Source: Cohnella endophytica (lineage in GTDB: Bacteria; Bacillota; Bacilli; Paenibacillales; Paenibacillaceae). From it: 64,000 bases of DNA. The stretch lies in the NCBI RefSeq assembly GCF_003628305.1, contig NZ_RBZM01000004.1, forward strand, positions 62,001 through 126,000, in the 5' to 3' direction. Positions within the stretch are counted from its first letter, which is position 1, and the number at the start of each line of letters is the position of its first letter. The notes beneath the pieces were generated by a model. The model made no database searches and had not been told where the DNA came from. It saw only the letters and a list, made by a program, of their open reading frames with translations. Both the position numbers and the translations under genes were made by a program. Below, in pieces: positions 8,896-18,120 of the stretch.

Positions 8896-9858
8896 GTGAA
8901 ATCAGGAGTATTTATCGTTTTGTTCGGCCAGCAATCTTTTGAGCAAGCGCTCGATACCGCGAAAGCGGCAGGCCTCCAGTCCGTTGAAATCGGCACCGGT
9001 GCGTATCCGGGTACTTCGCACGTGAACGCGCAAACCGTCGTAAACGACGAAGCGGCTATTCGCATAATTCGCGATGCCGTCGATTCCCGCGGATTAACGA
9101 TTAGCGCATTGAGCTGCCACGGAAATCCTCTCCATCCGGATGCGGCGATTGCGAAAGCGCATCACGACGATTTCGTAGCGACCGTCCAATTGGCGGCGAA
9201 GCTCGGCGTAGATACCGTCATTACTTTTTCGGGTTGCCCTGGCGACTCGGAAAACTCCAAATATCCGAACTGGGTCACTTGCCCTTGGCCGGAGGATTTC
9301 CTGACCATCCTCGAATGGCAATGGAACGAAGTCGCCATTCCGTACTGGAAAGAACAATCCGCGTTCTGCCGCAAGCATGGCGTTCGCGTCGCGATCGAGT
9401 CCCATCCGGGTTTCCTCGTCTATAACACGGAAACAGCGCTTCGCCTTCGCCGCGAAGCGGGCGACAACATCGGCGTCAACTTCGACCCGTCCCACTTGTT
9501 CTGGCAAGGAATGGATCCGATCGAGTGCGTCAAGGCACTCGGCGATTCCATTTACCACGTACATGCCAAAGATACGAAATTAGACAAACGCAACATCGCG
9601 CTTAATGGCGTTCTTGATACGAAGCATTACGGCGACATCTTGAACCGTTCCTTCGTGTTCCGCACCGTCGGTTACGGACATGACGAAGAATTCTGGAAAG
9701 ACCTCGTCAGCGTATTGCGTCTCGTCGGCTACGAAGGCACGATCAGCATCGAGCACGAAGACGGCATCATGAGCGTGAACGAAGGATTCACGAAAGCGGC
9801 AAGCTTCCTTAACGGCCTCATCCTGAAAGAAAGCGCAGGTGAAATGTGGTGGGCGTAA
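8896..9858 (+). CDS. Sugar phosphate isomerase/epimerase-like TIM-barrel protein
   Basis: A 320-aa member of the xylose isomerase-like / AP endonuclease 2 superfamily. Motifs that could supply the metal site appear in order: SVEIGTG, IESHPGF, NFDPSHLFWQG, HVHAKD and SIEHED, matching the E/D/H/E pattern of such barrels. The GTG at 8896 follows GGTGGGG by five bases; an in-frame upstream ATG at 8863 lacks a site. Its stop overlaps the next oxidoreductase start by 13 bases, so the two are translationally coupled. Together with the flanking dehydrogenases it probably forms an oxidation-isomerisation route for an unidentified sugar or cyclitol. Confidence 0.88.
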   Translation: MKSGVFIVLFGQQSFEQALDTAKAAGLQSVEIGTGAYPGTSHVNAQTVVNDEAAIRIIRDAVDSRGLTISALSCHGNPLHPDAAIAKAHHDDFVATVQLAAKLGVDTVITFSGCPGDSENSKYPNWVTCPWPEDFLTILEWQWNEVAIPYWKEQSAFCRKHGVRVAIESHPGFLVYNTETALRLRREAGDNIGVNFDPSHLFWQGMDPIECVKALGDSIYHVHAKDTKLDKRNIALNGVLDTKHYGDILNRSFVFRTVGYGHDEEFWKDLVSVLRLVGYEGTISIEHEDGIMSVNEGFTKAASFLNGLILKESAGEMWWA

Positions 9859-11018
9859 ACAAAAAGAAACTGAATGTCGGCATGGTCGGTTATAAATTCA
9901 TGGGCAAAGCCCATAGCCATGCGTACAAAGACGTAGGCATGTTCTTCGATCCGGCGGCGGATGTCGTCATGAAGGCGATTTGCGGACGCGACGAGAACGG
10001 AGTTAAAGAAGCGGCGGACAAATTCGGCTGGGAGTCTTACGAGACCGACTGGCGGAAAATGGTCGAGCGCGAAGATATCGATTTCGTCGATATCAACGCT
10101 CCGAGCGACGCGCATAAAGAAATCACGCTCGCGGCGATCGCCGCCGGCAAACACGTATTCTGCGAGAAGCCGTTGGCGCTGAATCTGGCCGACGGCCGCG
10201 AAATGCTGGCCGCCGCGGAGAAAGCCGGCGTCAAACACGCGGTTTGCTTTAACTATCGCTTCCTTCCGGCCGTACAGCTAGCGAAGCAAATTATCGACGA
10301 AGGCCGTCTAGGGGAGATTCACCACTATCGCGCCACTTATTTGCAGGATTGGCTCGTCGATCCGAACACGCCGCTCGCCTGGCGCTTGAAGAAAGAAGTC
10401 GCGGGCTCCGGCGCGCACGGCGACATCAATGCTCATAGCATCGATCTTGCCCGCTTCTTGATCGGCGAATTCGATCGCGTCGTCGGACATAATCGCACGT
10501 TCGTGAAAGAACGTCCGGTTCTAACGGGATCCTCCGGATTGTCCGGTACGGGCTCCGAGACGGAAAAAGGCGAAGTCACAGTAGATGATGCGACTGGATT
10601 CCTCGCCGACTTCAAAAACGGCGCGATGGGCATGTTCGTCGCTTCCCGGTTCGCGGCCGGCCGCAAAAACCACAATACTTTCGAGATTCACGGCAGCAAA
10701 GGTTCGATTCGTTGGGACCTCGAGAAGCTGAACGAGCTCGAAGTGTACTTCCGCGAAGACGAGCCGAACCTGGCAGGTTTCCGCCGCATTATGGCAACCG
10801 AGCCTTCGCACAAATACGCCGGCAACTGGTGGCCGACGGGTCATATTATCGGATACGAGCATGCTTTCGTGCATATCGTGTACGAATTCATGCAGCACAT
10901 CGCCACGGATTCCCCGTTCGCGCCGACGTTCTACGACGGCGTGAAATGCCAAGAAGTTCTCGAGGCAGTCGATCTGTCGATCGAGCGCGGTGCATGGGTT
11001 AGCGTAGACGAAGTATAA
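9846..11018 (+). CDS. Gfo/Idh/MocA-family oxidoreductase
   Basis: A 390-aa dehydrogenase. The nucleotide-binding region reads VGYKFMGKAHSHAY, with serine/histidine variation typical of one Gfo/Idh subgroup; the family lysine motif is CEKPLAL; the C-terminal domain has GSGAHGDINAHSIDLARF. It starts at GTG 9846 (or GTG 9849) inside the end of the TIM-barrel gene, with AGGTGA ahead. It is the last gene of the cluster and is closed by a strong terminator. It is only distantly similar to the first oxidoreductase of the cluster, so the two probably act on different intermediates. Confidence 0.9.
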   Translation: MVGVNKKKLNVGMVGYKFMGKAHSHAYKDVGMFFDPAADVVMKAICGRDENGVKEAADKFGWESYETDWRKMVEREDIDFVDINAPSDAHKEITLAAIAAGKHVFCEKPLALNLADGREMLAAAEKAGVKHAVCFNYRFLPAVQLAKQIIDEGRLGEIHHYRATYLQDWLVDPNTPLAWRLKKEVAGSGAHGDINAHSIDLARFLIGEFDRVVGHNRTFVKERPVLTGSSGLSGTGSETEKGEVTVDDATGFLADFKNGAMGMFVASRFAAGRKNHNTFEIHGSKGSIRWDLEKLNELEVYFREDEPNLAGFRRIMATEPSHKYAGNWWPTGHIIGYEHAFVHIVYEFMQHIATDSPFAPTFYDGVKCQEVLEAVDLSIERGAWVSVDEV

Positions 11019-11035
11019 GCTAGTCGTAAGAGGAG

Positions 11036-11079
11036 ACCATCCGGTCCATCCCGTATAGGGAGGACCGGATGGTTTTTTT
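11036..11079 (+). terminator. Strong Rho-independent terminator
   Basis: A 12-bp perfect stem (11036-11047 with 11062-11073) is followed by a T-run. It ends the sugar-utilisation cluster. Confidence 0.92.
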
Positions 11080-11179
11080 AGTGGATGGAGGATGGGAACT
11101 GTGTAACTTTTTCTGGATCAAAACGTCTAATAGATGGTCAATTCCCATCATTTAGGACAAAGAACGGAGCAGGTGTCGT

Positions 11180-13273
11180 ATGCGCATAAAGTTGTTTTTG
11201 ATGGGTACCGCTATAGCGGTATTCGCGATCGTGGTCGCTTTAGTCGTGTGGAAGCAAGTCGCGAAATCTCCTGACCCGGTGGAGACACAACTGACATTGG
11301 CGGAACAGCCGTTTTTGTACGATATCCCCGTCGCTCAGAAAGGCGTGGATTGGGACAGCGACGGGAAACAGGAGACGTTGTCGATCGTCATGACCGAAGG
11401 GAAGCTCGTTAACTACGAGGATCCCGGCCCGTACATGGGCGAATTTTACGTCGGTCAATTCTCGGCGGTGCTGAAAGATGCAGGGGGAAATACGCTTCAA
11501 TCCCTCGAACTCGCGCCTACGTTTCACGAAGCACTGATGTTCCCCAAAGGCACGTTCGAGCTCATGTTCGACGACTATAACGACGATGGTTATCCGGAAT
11601 TCACGATCGGGCAATATATGTCGAGCAACGGCAACATTTATAATATGTATACGATACGTCCCGAAGGCATTTCTACGGTCGGAAGCGGTATTTTTACTTC
11701 TTCCGCAGAAGGCCCTTATTCTATTCGCTATCCTAAAGCTTCGCCGATTTCTTTCCTGAACCGGTATTACGATAATAGCCGAGGCAAAGCGTTCCAATCG
11801 ACGTTTGAATGGAGCGGGAATACGTTCAAGAAATTAGGAGAAGTCGAGCTTGTATTCGACCCGGAAACGGGGACCGAGACGGTGCCGCCGGCAAAAGAGG
11901 ACAAGGAGCTCGGTCTAGCCGCAACGCCGATGCAATACGGGTTTAAGCTGAACTATAATCCGATTTTTACGATGAGCTCCGACGAAATCGTTCGGGACGG
12001 AGATAAACTTGCGATCCCATTCTCCGTTAGCGAAGACTCGGATAAAAGCAGCGCCTTGCGCAGAGTTATCGGTTATTTTGACTTAGCGTCGCAGACAACG
12101 TTAGCCGCTCATGAGATCACGAATACGACGGTTACGAATATTTACGGAGTTTCCAGCGCGTTAAAAGTATTCGGTCTAATCGGCCAGGACGAGTTGGTCT
12201 ACTCTAACGTATCAGAGGAAGGCGGAACGCAAAATTATCGCATCGATAAGCTGAATCTTAAATCGGGAGCCAAGGAAACGTTAGTCGCGGGTTTTCCCAG
12301 CGCGCCGAATGAGCAAGGTTTTTTCGCGAGAAATTGGTTCAGCCCGAAAGAAAATCGCATCGTCTTTAATCAATACTCGGAAGGAACTATGGAAACGTTC
12401 GATATGAAGACGCGGAAAGTGAATGCTTTTCATAAGAAATATCCGCATAGTTGGCCGCTTTACATGACGATTCCCTCTCCGGATGGCTCGCTCTTCTGGT
12501 ACCAGGGATCCGACTTCCGGCTTATGGACCTGAACGAGAAAGTGGTGGCCAAAGTGCCTTATCCGGAAGGGATGATCGACTATCCGGTCTGGATATGGAG
12601 CGACGACAGTAATTATTCGGCTATCCATTATACGTTCGACCAGGATCGGAAACACGTAATCGACTCCGAAGAAATCGAGAATATCGCTCCGCAGGGGGTA
12701 AGGATTTTCGATCGGAGAGGGAAGGAAGTCGCCAATCTCAAAGCCGAACCGAAGAAGGACGAATATGTGGAAATAGCGGGATGGTTGCCAGAAAGCAATG
12801 GCGTGCTGCTTCGGTATTTTCATCTGTACCGCGAAGAAGCCAGGAAGGAAAACTTCCCGATCATGGATTCCTCCGTTACCTACAAGCTATATCATTTGAA
12901 CGAGCGCAAGTTAACGAGTCTCGAAAACGTCGATTCCTTCGAGAAATTGCCGAAGCCTACCTTGGTGAAGTCGGCAGTTCGGGGGATGCACAATTATATT
13001 TTGGATAAGGACGCCAAGCTCTTATGGAAAACCGCAAACCGGTCGCCAGATGCCGCTTATCCGATTTCTTCCCCCGCAGGCGAGCTGTACATTGTGAGCA
13101 ACGACGCGATAAACGGGAAAGCCGAAATCGCCAAATACGAGAAAGCGACGCGTAGATGGACGAAAGGTAACTTGCCGTACAACTTCATCGATCCCGTATT
13201 CAACGGAGAAAATTGGTTGTCTAGTGAAGGAACTTCCTATATAAATCTGAAGTGGTGTTTGAACGGTAACTAA
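11180..13273 (+). CDS. Membrane-anchored protein with FG-GAP-like and propeller-like regions, function unknown
   Basis: A 697-aa protein with one N-terminal membrane segment (about 5-25) and no lipobox cysteine, so it is anchored with most of the chain outside. Residues about 45-140 contain acidic calcium-loop-like stretches (DWDSDGKQETL, FDDYNDDGYPEF) like FG-GAP/VCBS repeats. The rest has blades typical of TolB-like propellers (FSPKENRIVFNQY, SPDGSLFWYQG, WSDDSNYSAI). It stands alone between two terminators. I do not recognise a family function; a surface or wall-associated sensing or binding role is a guess. The start ATG is preceded by GGAGCAGG. Confidence 0.75.
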   Translation: MRIKLFLMGTAIAVFAIVVALVVWKQVAKSPDPVETQLTLAEQPFLYDIPVAQKGVDWDSDGKQETLSIVMTEGKLVNYEDPGPYMGEFYVGQFSAVLKDAGGNTLQSLELAPTFHEALMFPKGTFELMFDDYNDDGYPEFTIGQYMSSNGNIYNMYTIRPEGISTVGSGIFTSSAEGPYSIRYPKASPISFLNRYYDNSRGKAFQSTFEWSGNTFKKLGEVELVFDPETGTETVPPAKEDKELGLAATPMQYGFKLNYNPIFTMSSDEIVRDGDKLAIPFSVSEDSDKSSALRRVIGYFDLASQTTLAAHEITNTTVTNIYGVSSALKVFGLIGQDELVYSNVSEEGGTQNYRIDKLNLKSGAKETLVAGFPSAPNEQGFFARNWFSPKENRIVFNQYSEGTMETFDMKTRKVNAFHKKYPHSWPLYMTIPSPDGSLFWYQGSDFRLMDLNEKVVAKVPYPEGMIDYPVWIWSDDSNYSAIHYTFDQDRKHVIDSEEIENIAPQGVRIFDRRGKEVANLKAEPKKDEYVEIAGWLPESNGVLLRYFHLYREEARKENFPIMDSSVTYKLYHLNERKLTSLENVDSFEKLPKPTLVKSAVRGMHNYILDKDAKLLWKTANRSPDAAYPISSPAGELYIVSNDAINGKAEIAKYEKATRRWTKGNLPYNFIDPVFNGENWLSSEGTSYINLKWCLNGN

Positions 13274-13304
13274 TAGATTCCAGTCGACTCCTTCTATTTA
13301 AAAG

Positions 13305-13332
13305 CCTCCCCATGGCTATGGAGAGGTTTTTT
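13305..13332 (+). terminator. Rho-independent terminator
   Basis: A 9-bp stem with one mismatch (13305-13313 with 13318-13326) and a 4-base loop is followed by six T. Confidence 0.8.
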
Positions 13333-13359
13333 GTCGTTTTAATATCGGAGCCCCTAAAC

Positions 13360-13413
13360 TTTACATTCCGATAACGAAAAACAAACAAATGGATGACACT
13401 ATTTTGATAGGTT
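13360..13413 (+). promoter_or_regulatory. Candidate PhoP-box promoter
   Basis: Hexamers at an 11-bp period: TTTACA (13360), ATAACG (13371), CAAACA (13382) and ATGACA (13393). Nine bases later comes a weak -10 candidate, TAGGTT, at 13408-13413. The box layout matches the better pst promoters nearby; the -10 is the weak point. Confidence 0.5.
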
Positions 13414-13463
13414 AGGTGTGAGGTAATATTTCCCTTCATTTATACAGAACAGAGGTGTTTCTT

Positions 13464-14660
13464 GTGATAAGCCCGTCCGTTCTTCCTAGACCCGAAGCAG
13501 AGAACGCGCTCGCCGACAAGATGATTCCGACAGATGCCGACCCCTCTGACAGCTTAACCGCTAGACACGCGATTACCGAGCTGTTTCAGCCGATCGTCGT
13601 GAGGGACTGGATGAAAGGTTGTCCGGTCATTACGCCTTCGCAGCAGAGCGATGATCTTGTCACCTTGTTTCGCAGGAAAAAACAATTCGAATGCGTTGTT
13701 GTCTGCGACGAATGGCATCGCCCGCTCGGGTTGATCATGAAAGATCGGTTTTTCCGGCTTTTAGGCTCGCTGTATGGCATGTCGTTGTTCGGACATCGTC
13801 CGATCTCGGCGATGATGGACGCGAAGCCGCTCATTATGGAGCTGACGGTCGATCCTCATGAATTGATCGACCGCGCGTTGTCCCGAGCTGAAGAAACGTT
13901 CTACGATGCCGTACTCTTAACGGATAACGGCAAATTCGTCGGCGTGTTGACCGTCAACGATCTGCTGAACTTGAGCAGACTGTTGCAACGCGAAGCCGTC
14001 AGCCGGCAAATTCGCACGATCCGGGACACCGAGACGATGATCGGAAACATTCGGGGGTCGGTCGAGAAAGTATCGGAAGCGACGAGCGATACGCTGGCTT
14101 GCGGCGAACGCATCGCGGAAATTACCGACGAAGGCCGCGAAGAATTGGACGGGATGCTGCAATTGTTCAAATTATGGTCCGCGAACGCGAGCAAGCAGGA
14201 GCAAGCGGTCGCCGAGCTAACGGAACGGACGTCCGCCGCGGACGGAATTATCCGGCTTATCGCGGATCTGGCGGATCAATGCAACCTGTTAGCCGTGAAT
14301 GCGACGATCGAGGCCGCACGCGCCGGCGAGCATGGCAAAGGGTTCGGCGTCGTCGCCCAGGAAATTCGCATGTTGGCAGATCAGACGAAACATTCGGCAG
14401 GTCAGATCACCGGGCTTATCAAGGCGATGACGGAAGCCACCCAGAGCGCCGTTCGGTTAGTCGGCGAAGGGAAGCGAGGCGCGGACAGGGGATTTACACA
14501 AGTGAAGAAGACGGAAGATGCTTTCGCCCAGTTGTGGAGCTCGTCCGAATTGAATCGCGAGGCGGCTTCCAAGCTGATCGATGCTTCGCGCGACGCGTTG
14601 GAAACATCGAACGAAGTATCCAAAGAATTTCGTAAACTCGTCGGCCAATTGGGTACATAA
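13464..14660 (+). CDS. Soluble CBS-pair protein with methyl-accepting chemotaxis signalling domain
   Basis: A 398-aa cytosolic protein without membrane segments. A CBS pair (about 45-175; [31 protein letters not shown]) is followed by a helical signalling region (about 180-395). This contains the chemoreceptor hairpin tip, [20 protein letters not shown] then [20 protein letters not shown]. The tip normally docks CheA/CheW. The GTG at 13464 is used because AGAGGTG lies 6 bases upstream. The CBS pair resembles the one in the EAL/GGDEF protein at 25266-27587 (both have LGLIMKD/IGLLMKE-type blocks followed by a [20 protein letters not shown] block). Candidate PhoP boxes precede it. It may couple adenylate or nucleotide sensing to a chemotaxis-type or other coiled-coil output. 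Confidence 0.85.
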   Translation: MISPSVLPRPEAENALADKMIPTDADPSDSLTARHAITELFQPIVVRDWMKGCPVITPSQQSDDLVTLFRRKKQFECVVVCDEWHRPLGLIMKDRFFRLLGSLYGMSLFGHRPISAMMDAKPLIMELTVDPHELIDRALSRAEETFYDAVLLTDNGKFVGVLTVNDLLNLSRLLQREAVSRQIRTIRDTETMIGNIRGSVEKVSEATSDTLACGERIAEITDEGREELDGMLQLFKLWSANASKQEQAVAELTERTSAADGIIRLIADLADQCNLLAVNATIEAARAGEHGKGFGVVAQEIRMLADQTKHSAGQITGLIKAMTEATQSAVRLVGEGKRGADRGFTQVKKTEDAFAQLWSSSELNREAASKLIDASRDALETSNEVSKEFRKLVGQLGT

Positions 14661-14662
14661 AT

Positions 14663-14716
14663 TTAACAATTCGAAAACGAAACCCGAACAGGCGCTTTAC
14701 AAATCAAAACTATAAT
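14663..14716 (+). promoter_or_regulatory. PhoP-box promoter of the first pst operon
   Basis: The clearest Pho promoter here: TTAACA (14663), AAAACG (14674), CGAACA (14685) and TTTACA (14696), each exactly 11 bp apart, then 9 bp, then a perfect -10 TATAAT (14711-14716). There is no consensus -35 at the usual place, as expected for an activator-dependent promoter. Confidence 0.75.
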
Positions 14717-14765
14717 TATCCTAGTAAGATTAAATCTACCATAATCAGAAGGGTGATCAGAGTCG

Positions 14766-16181
14766 ATGTTGCTAAAAAAAGCGTCAATGGTATCTGTGTT
14801 AGCGTTAGCTGTAGGGGTATCCGCAGTCGGTGTGGCATCCGCGGCAACTGTAACGAAAGCGAGCGCGGTACAGGTAATCAATTCGGCTTATATCGTAAAC
14901 GGAGTATCGGTTAACCTCAGCACCTTCTTCGAAAAAGGCAAAACGCTCGTGTCCGTGAAAGAATTGAGCACAAGACTCGGCGCTTCGCTTCAAGCACTTA
15001 AAGGCGGTATCGTTCAAGCGAAACTCAACGGCCATCTGGTAGAGCTCAAGCTGGACAGCACTTCCATCAAAGTCGACGGCGTCGAGCAAAAACTGTCGGT
15101 TCCGGTAAAAGCGGTTAAAGGCACTACATATGTAGAATTGAAGTCTTACGTTCAAGCTCTCGGCGCGCAATTCGCGAAAGACGCATCCGGCGCCACTTGG
15201 ATCGACGCTAACCTGCTGGCCGACGTCGACCACATCCAATTCGCGGATCCGTCGACCATTATCGCTTCCCTCGAGAACGAAACAGGCCGCGTAGATTACT
15301 TGATCAACGCGCAAACAGGCAAATACGCATCGCTGTTGGATGCTGCCGACGCTTCTGAGCTGGTCGTTTCCCCGAACGGTGTGAGAGCCGCGTACACGAA
15401 ATCTACGGGCGAAGTGTATGTGATCAATCTGGGCTCGAAGACATCGTCGCTAATCAGCGCGGATACTTCGATTAAGCCTGAACTGGTATGGTCCGCCGAT
15501 GGTTCGGCTCTTTACTTCCTGCAAGGAGATAAAGGAAGCGTAATCGCCAAGTTGGACGTGACTAGCGGAACGATTTCCAAAATTCTCGACGACAAAGTAG
15601 ATTACAAAGCGAACTTGGGCGTATCCGCCGACGGCAAAACGTTCACGTATACGGTAACGAAGCCGGGCGCGGTCGTAGCCGACGCGAACAAACCGGTCGA
15701 TGCGGACGATGTAACGATCGATATGAAGGGTACCGAGCCGCAAATCTTCCTGTTCGTCAACGATCCTTCGATCAAAGACAACAAGCCGACGCAATTGACG
15801 ACGGCAGCGGACGATAAAGTGTTCATTCAAGCTGCAGCCGACGGTTCGAGCGTAACATATGTAAGCGTAAGCGCGGACGACAACGTGAAATCCACGCTGG
15901 TGCAAGTAAGCAAAGACAAAACGGTTAAAACACTGTTCGCCGACAAAGACGTATACCAAGCAACGTTGTCGAACGGCAAATGGTATGTGCTTACGGAAGG
16001 CAATGGCTCGAACCAATTCATCTACGAGATCGATCCTGCCACGGGCACGGCTAAGCAAATTTACACCGTCTCCGACAGCGTGAGCGAAATCGTAGTTAAA
16101 GCAGGAGCTCCATTCGCGGTAATCAATAACGGCCATGTGTACGTGGATATTGACGGACACTGGAAACCAACAACCCGATAA
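14766..16181 (+). CDS. Secreted protein with copper-amine-oxidase-N-like domain and propeller-like repeats
   Basis: A 471-aa exported protein with a signal peptide ending near VASA-A (about residue 26). Residues about 40-150 resemble the copper amine oxidase N-terminal (stalk-type) domain common in Paenibacillaceae wall proteins (YIVNGVSVNLSTFFEKG, TLVSVKELSTRLGA, GTTYVELKSYVQALGA). Residues about 165-460 look like propeller blades (VVSPNGVRAAYTK, LVWSADGSALYFLQ, GVSADGKTFTYTV). It is the first gene behind the pst Pho promoter and lies 28 bases from pstS, so it should be induced by phosphate starvation. An extracellular phosphate-related binding or scaffold role is inference only. Confidence 0.8.
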   Translation: MLLKKASMVSVLALAVGVSAVGVASAATVTKASAVQVINSAYIVNGVSVNLSTFFEKGKTLVSVKELSTRLGASLQALKGGIVQAKLNGHLVELKLDSTSIKVDGVEQKLSVPVKAVKGTTYVELKSYVQALGAQFAKDASGATWIDANLLADVDHIQFADPSTIIASLENETGRVDYLINAQTGKYASLLDAADASELVVSPNGVRAAYTKSTGEVYVINLGSKTSSLISADTSIKPELVWSADGSALYFLQGDKGSVIAKLDVTSGTISKILDDKVDYKANLGVSADGKTFTYTVTKPGAVVADANKPVDADDVTIDMKGTEPQIFLFVNDPSIKDNKPTQLTTAADDKVFIQAAADGSSVTYVSVSADDNVKSTLVQVSKDKTVKTLFADKDVYQATLSNGKWYVLTEGNGSNQFIYEIDPATGTAKQIYTVSDSVSEIVVKAGAPFAVINNGHVYVDIDGHWKPTTR

Positions 16182-16209
16182 TAACTAATCGAGAGGAGAT
16201 TTTCGAATC

Positions 16210-17061
16210 ATGAAATTATTCAAATCGTTATCCGTCGCCGCCATGGCGATCGCGCTAGTCACTTCTTCCGTATCCGTAGCGGGTGCTTCCAGCTCCCTGA
16301 GCGGCAAAATCGTAATTAACGGTTCTTCCGCCCTTCTTCCGCTGACGCTTCAAGCGGCGAGCGAGTTCAAGAAGCTGAATCCGAAAGTAAAAATCTCGGC
16401 TTCCGCCGCTGGTTCCGTAACCGGACCTCAATCCGTACGCAAAGGCATCGCCGATATCGGCGCTTGCGACTGGGATGCTTCCATGGATGTTCCGGGCTTC
16501 AAGAAGTTCGATGGTCAAGTAGCTAATAAAGTTGCGATTATCCCGTTTGCGGCAGTCGTGAATAAAAATGTCGGAGTGAACGACTTATCGACGAAACAGC
16601 TGCAAGACATTTTCTCCGGTAAAGTTACGAACTGGAAAGACGTAGGCGGCTCCGATGCCGACATCATCCTCGTTAACCGCGCGTTCGGTTCCGGTACTCG
16701 CGTTAACTTCCAAATGAAAGCTCTGCAAGGCGCGGACTTCCTCTCTAAAGGCAGCAACTACAAAGAAGTCAAATCGAGCGGAGACATGAAAACCGCGATC
16801 GAAACGACTCCTAACGCAATCGGTTATATCGATTTGGTATACGTAACAAGCAATATGAAAGCTATGCAAATCAACGGCGTGGCTCCAACGGAAGCGAATG
16901 TCGTCAACGGTACTTATAAAGTATGGGCTTACGGAAACTTCATGACGAAAGGCCAGCCTACAGGCGCGGTTAAAGCGTTCATCGAGTACATCCAAAGCAC
17001 GAAGTTCCAAAACGGTTCGCTTAAAAAGTTGAAATTCATTCCGCTTTCCGCAATCAAGTAA
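16210..17061 (+). CDS. pstS: Phosphate ABC transporter substrate-binding protein PstS (no lipobox)
   Basis: A 283-aa PBP-type phosphate-binding protein: VINGSSALLPL (N-terminal phosphate loop), SAAGSVTGPQSVRKGIADIG, and NRAFGSGTRVNF (the family SSGTR-like loop). It has a signal peptide ending near VAGA-S. Unlike most Gram-positive PstS it has no lipobox cysteine; its only cysteine is inside GACDWD. It may therefore be freely secreted, wall-held, or anchored by partners. It is followed by a hairpin and then pstC and pstA. It is clearly related to, but not a recent duplicate of, the lipoprotein PstS at 20071. Confidence 0.9.
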   Translation: MKLFKSLSVAAMAIALVTSSVSVAGASSSLSGKIVINGSSALLPLTLQAASEFKKLNPKVKISASAAGSVTGPQSVRKGIADIGACDWDASMDVPGFKKFDGQVANKVAIIPFAAVVNKNVGVNDLSTKQLQDIFSGKVTNWKDVGGSDADIILVNRAFGSGTRVNFQMKALQGADFLSKGSNYKEVKSSGDMKTAIETTPNAIGYIDLVYVTSNMKAMQINGVAPTEANVVNGTYKVWAYGNFMTKGQPTGAVKAFIEYIQSTKFQNGSLKKLKFIPLSAIK

Positions 17062-17092
17062 TTTCATAAGGCTCCATTAACCACACATTGGG

Positions 17093-17131
17093 GAAGAAGC
17101 CAGCATAGCGACCGCGCTAGCTGGTTTCTTC
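17093..17131 (+). other. Hairpin between pstS and pstC
   Basis: A 12-bp stem with one G-T pair (17093-17104 with 17120-17131) extends inward through TAGCG/CGCTA around a 4-base loop. There is no T-run, and the pstC ribosome binding site follows at once. It probably protects the pstS mRNA end or lowers readthrough so the binding protein is in excess. Confidence 0.7.
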
Positions 17132-17151
17132 ATGGGAGGACGGACATCTTC

Positions 17152-18120
17152 ATGCAACTGGAATCTTCTGCTCAAAGGCCGATCATCGGGACCGGCGCCT
17201 CCGAACTCGGAGGAAGCATCAAAGCCGGATCGGGCAAAAAGTTCGATCGGAAAAACAGGCTACTGATCTACAACCGTTTCTTTAAAATCGCTTGTATCGC
17301 AAGCGCGGTGTTCGTGTGCTTGGTGTTGTTCAGCATCTTGTTCTTCATGTTCCGTACGGGCGTGCTTACGTTCCAAGACGTTTCGCCGATGACCTTCTTC
17401 TTCTCGACGGATTGGTCTCCCGAGAACGAGAGCTACGGCGCGTTCGTATTCATATTCGGAACTTTCGCGCTTACGTTATTGACGCTCGTCATCTCGGTTC
17501 CGCTCTCCGTCATTATTGCGGTATTCCTGGCCGAAGTGGCTCCGAAATGGTTGAGAAACATCCTTCGTCCCGTTCTGGATCTGCTTGTCGGAATTCCTTC
17601 TGTCGTCTATGGCTTTCTTGGCTTGACGATTCTTATTCCGCTCTTGCGCGACTTAACGGGAACGAACATGGGCGATGGCATACTCGCGGCCGCTATCGTG
17701 CTAACGATAATGGTGCTGCCGACGATTAGCCGGATTAGCGACGATGCGATTAGCGTAGTTCCGAGAAAATACAGGGATGCTTCCTATGCGCTTGGCGCGA
17801 CGCGATTCCAAACGATCTTCAAAGTCATTGTCCCGGCTGCCCGCAGCGGTATTATGTATGCCGTCATACTGGGCATGGCGCGCGCGATCGGCGAAACGAT
17901 GGCCGTCGTTATGGTCATCGGGAATACGCCTCAATTGGCGGATGCGTTGTTCAAGCCAACATCGGTTCTGACGAGCAATATCGTCATGCAGATCGCGAAC
18001 GTTCCGTTCGACTCGACTTGGAATAACGCGCTGTACATGATGGGATTCCTGTTGCTTATTATTTCGTTGCTTATGATCGTGCTCGTTCGGATGTTCCAAC
18101 GTAAGGGGGCACAACAATGA
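17152..18120 (+). CDS. pstC: Phosphate ABC transporter permease PstC
   Basis: A 322-aa inner-membrane permease with about six transmembrane segments after an unusually long, polar N-terminal tail (about 45 residues). The EAA-type loop reads GATRFQTIFKVIVPAARSG, and GIPSVVYGFLGL is typical of PstC. The ATG at 17152 follows GGGAGGACGG. Its stop overlaps the pstA start by four bases (ATGA). It works with PstS for binding, PstA as second permease and PstB as ATPase; no pstB lies in this operon. Confidence 0.92.
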   Translation: MQLESSAQRPIIGTGASELGGSIKAGSGKKFDRKNRLLIYNRFFKIACIASAVFVCLVLFSILFFMFRTGVLTFQDVSPMTFFFSTDWSPENESYGAFVFIFGTFALTLLTLVISVPLSVIIAVFLAEVAPKWLRNILRPVLDLLVGIPSVVYGFLGLTILIPLLRDLTGTNMGDGILAAAIVLTIMVLPTISRISDDAISVVPRKYRDASYALGATRFQTIFKVIVPAARSGIMYAVILGMARAIGETMAVVMVIGNTPQLADALFKPTSVLTSNIVMQIANVPFDSTWNNALYMMGFLLLIISLLMIVLVRMFQRKGAQQ

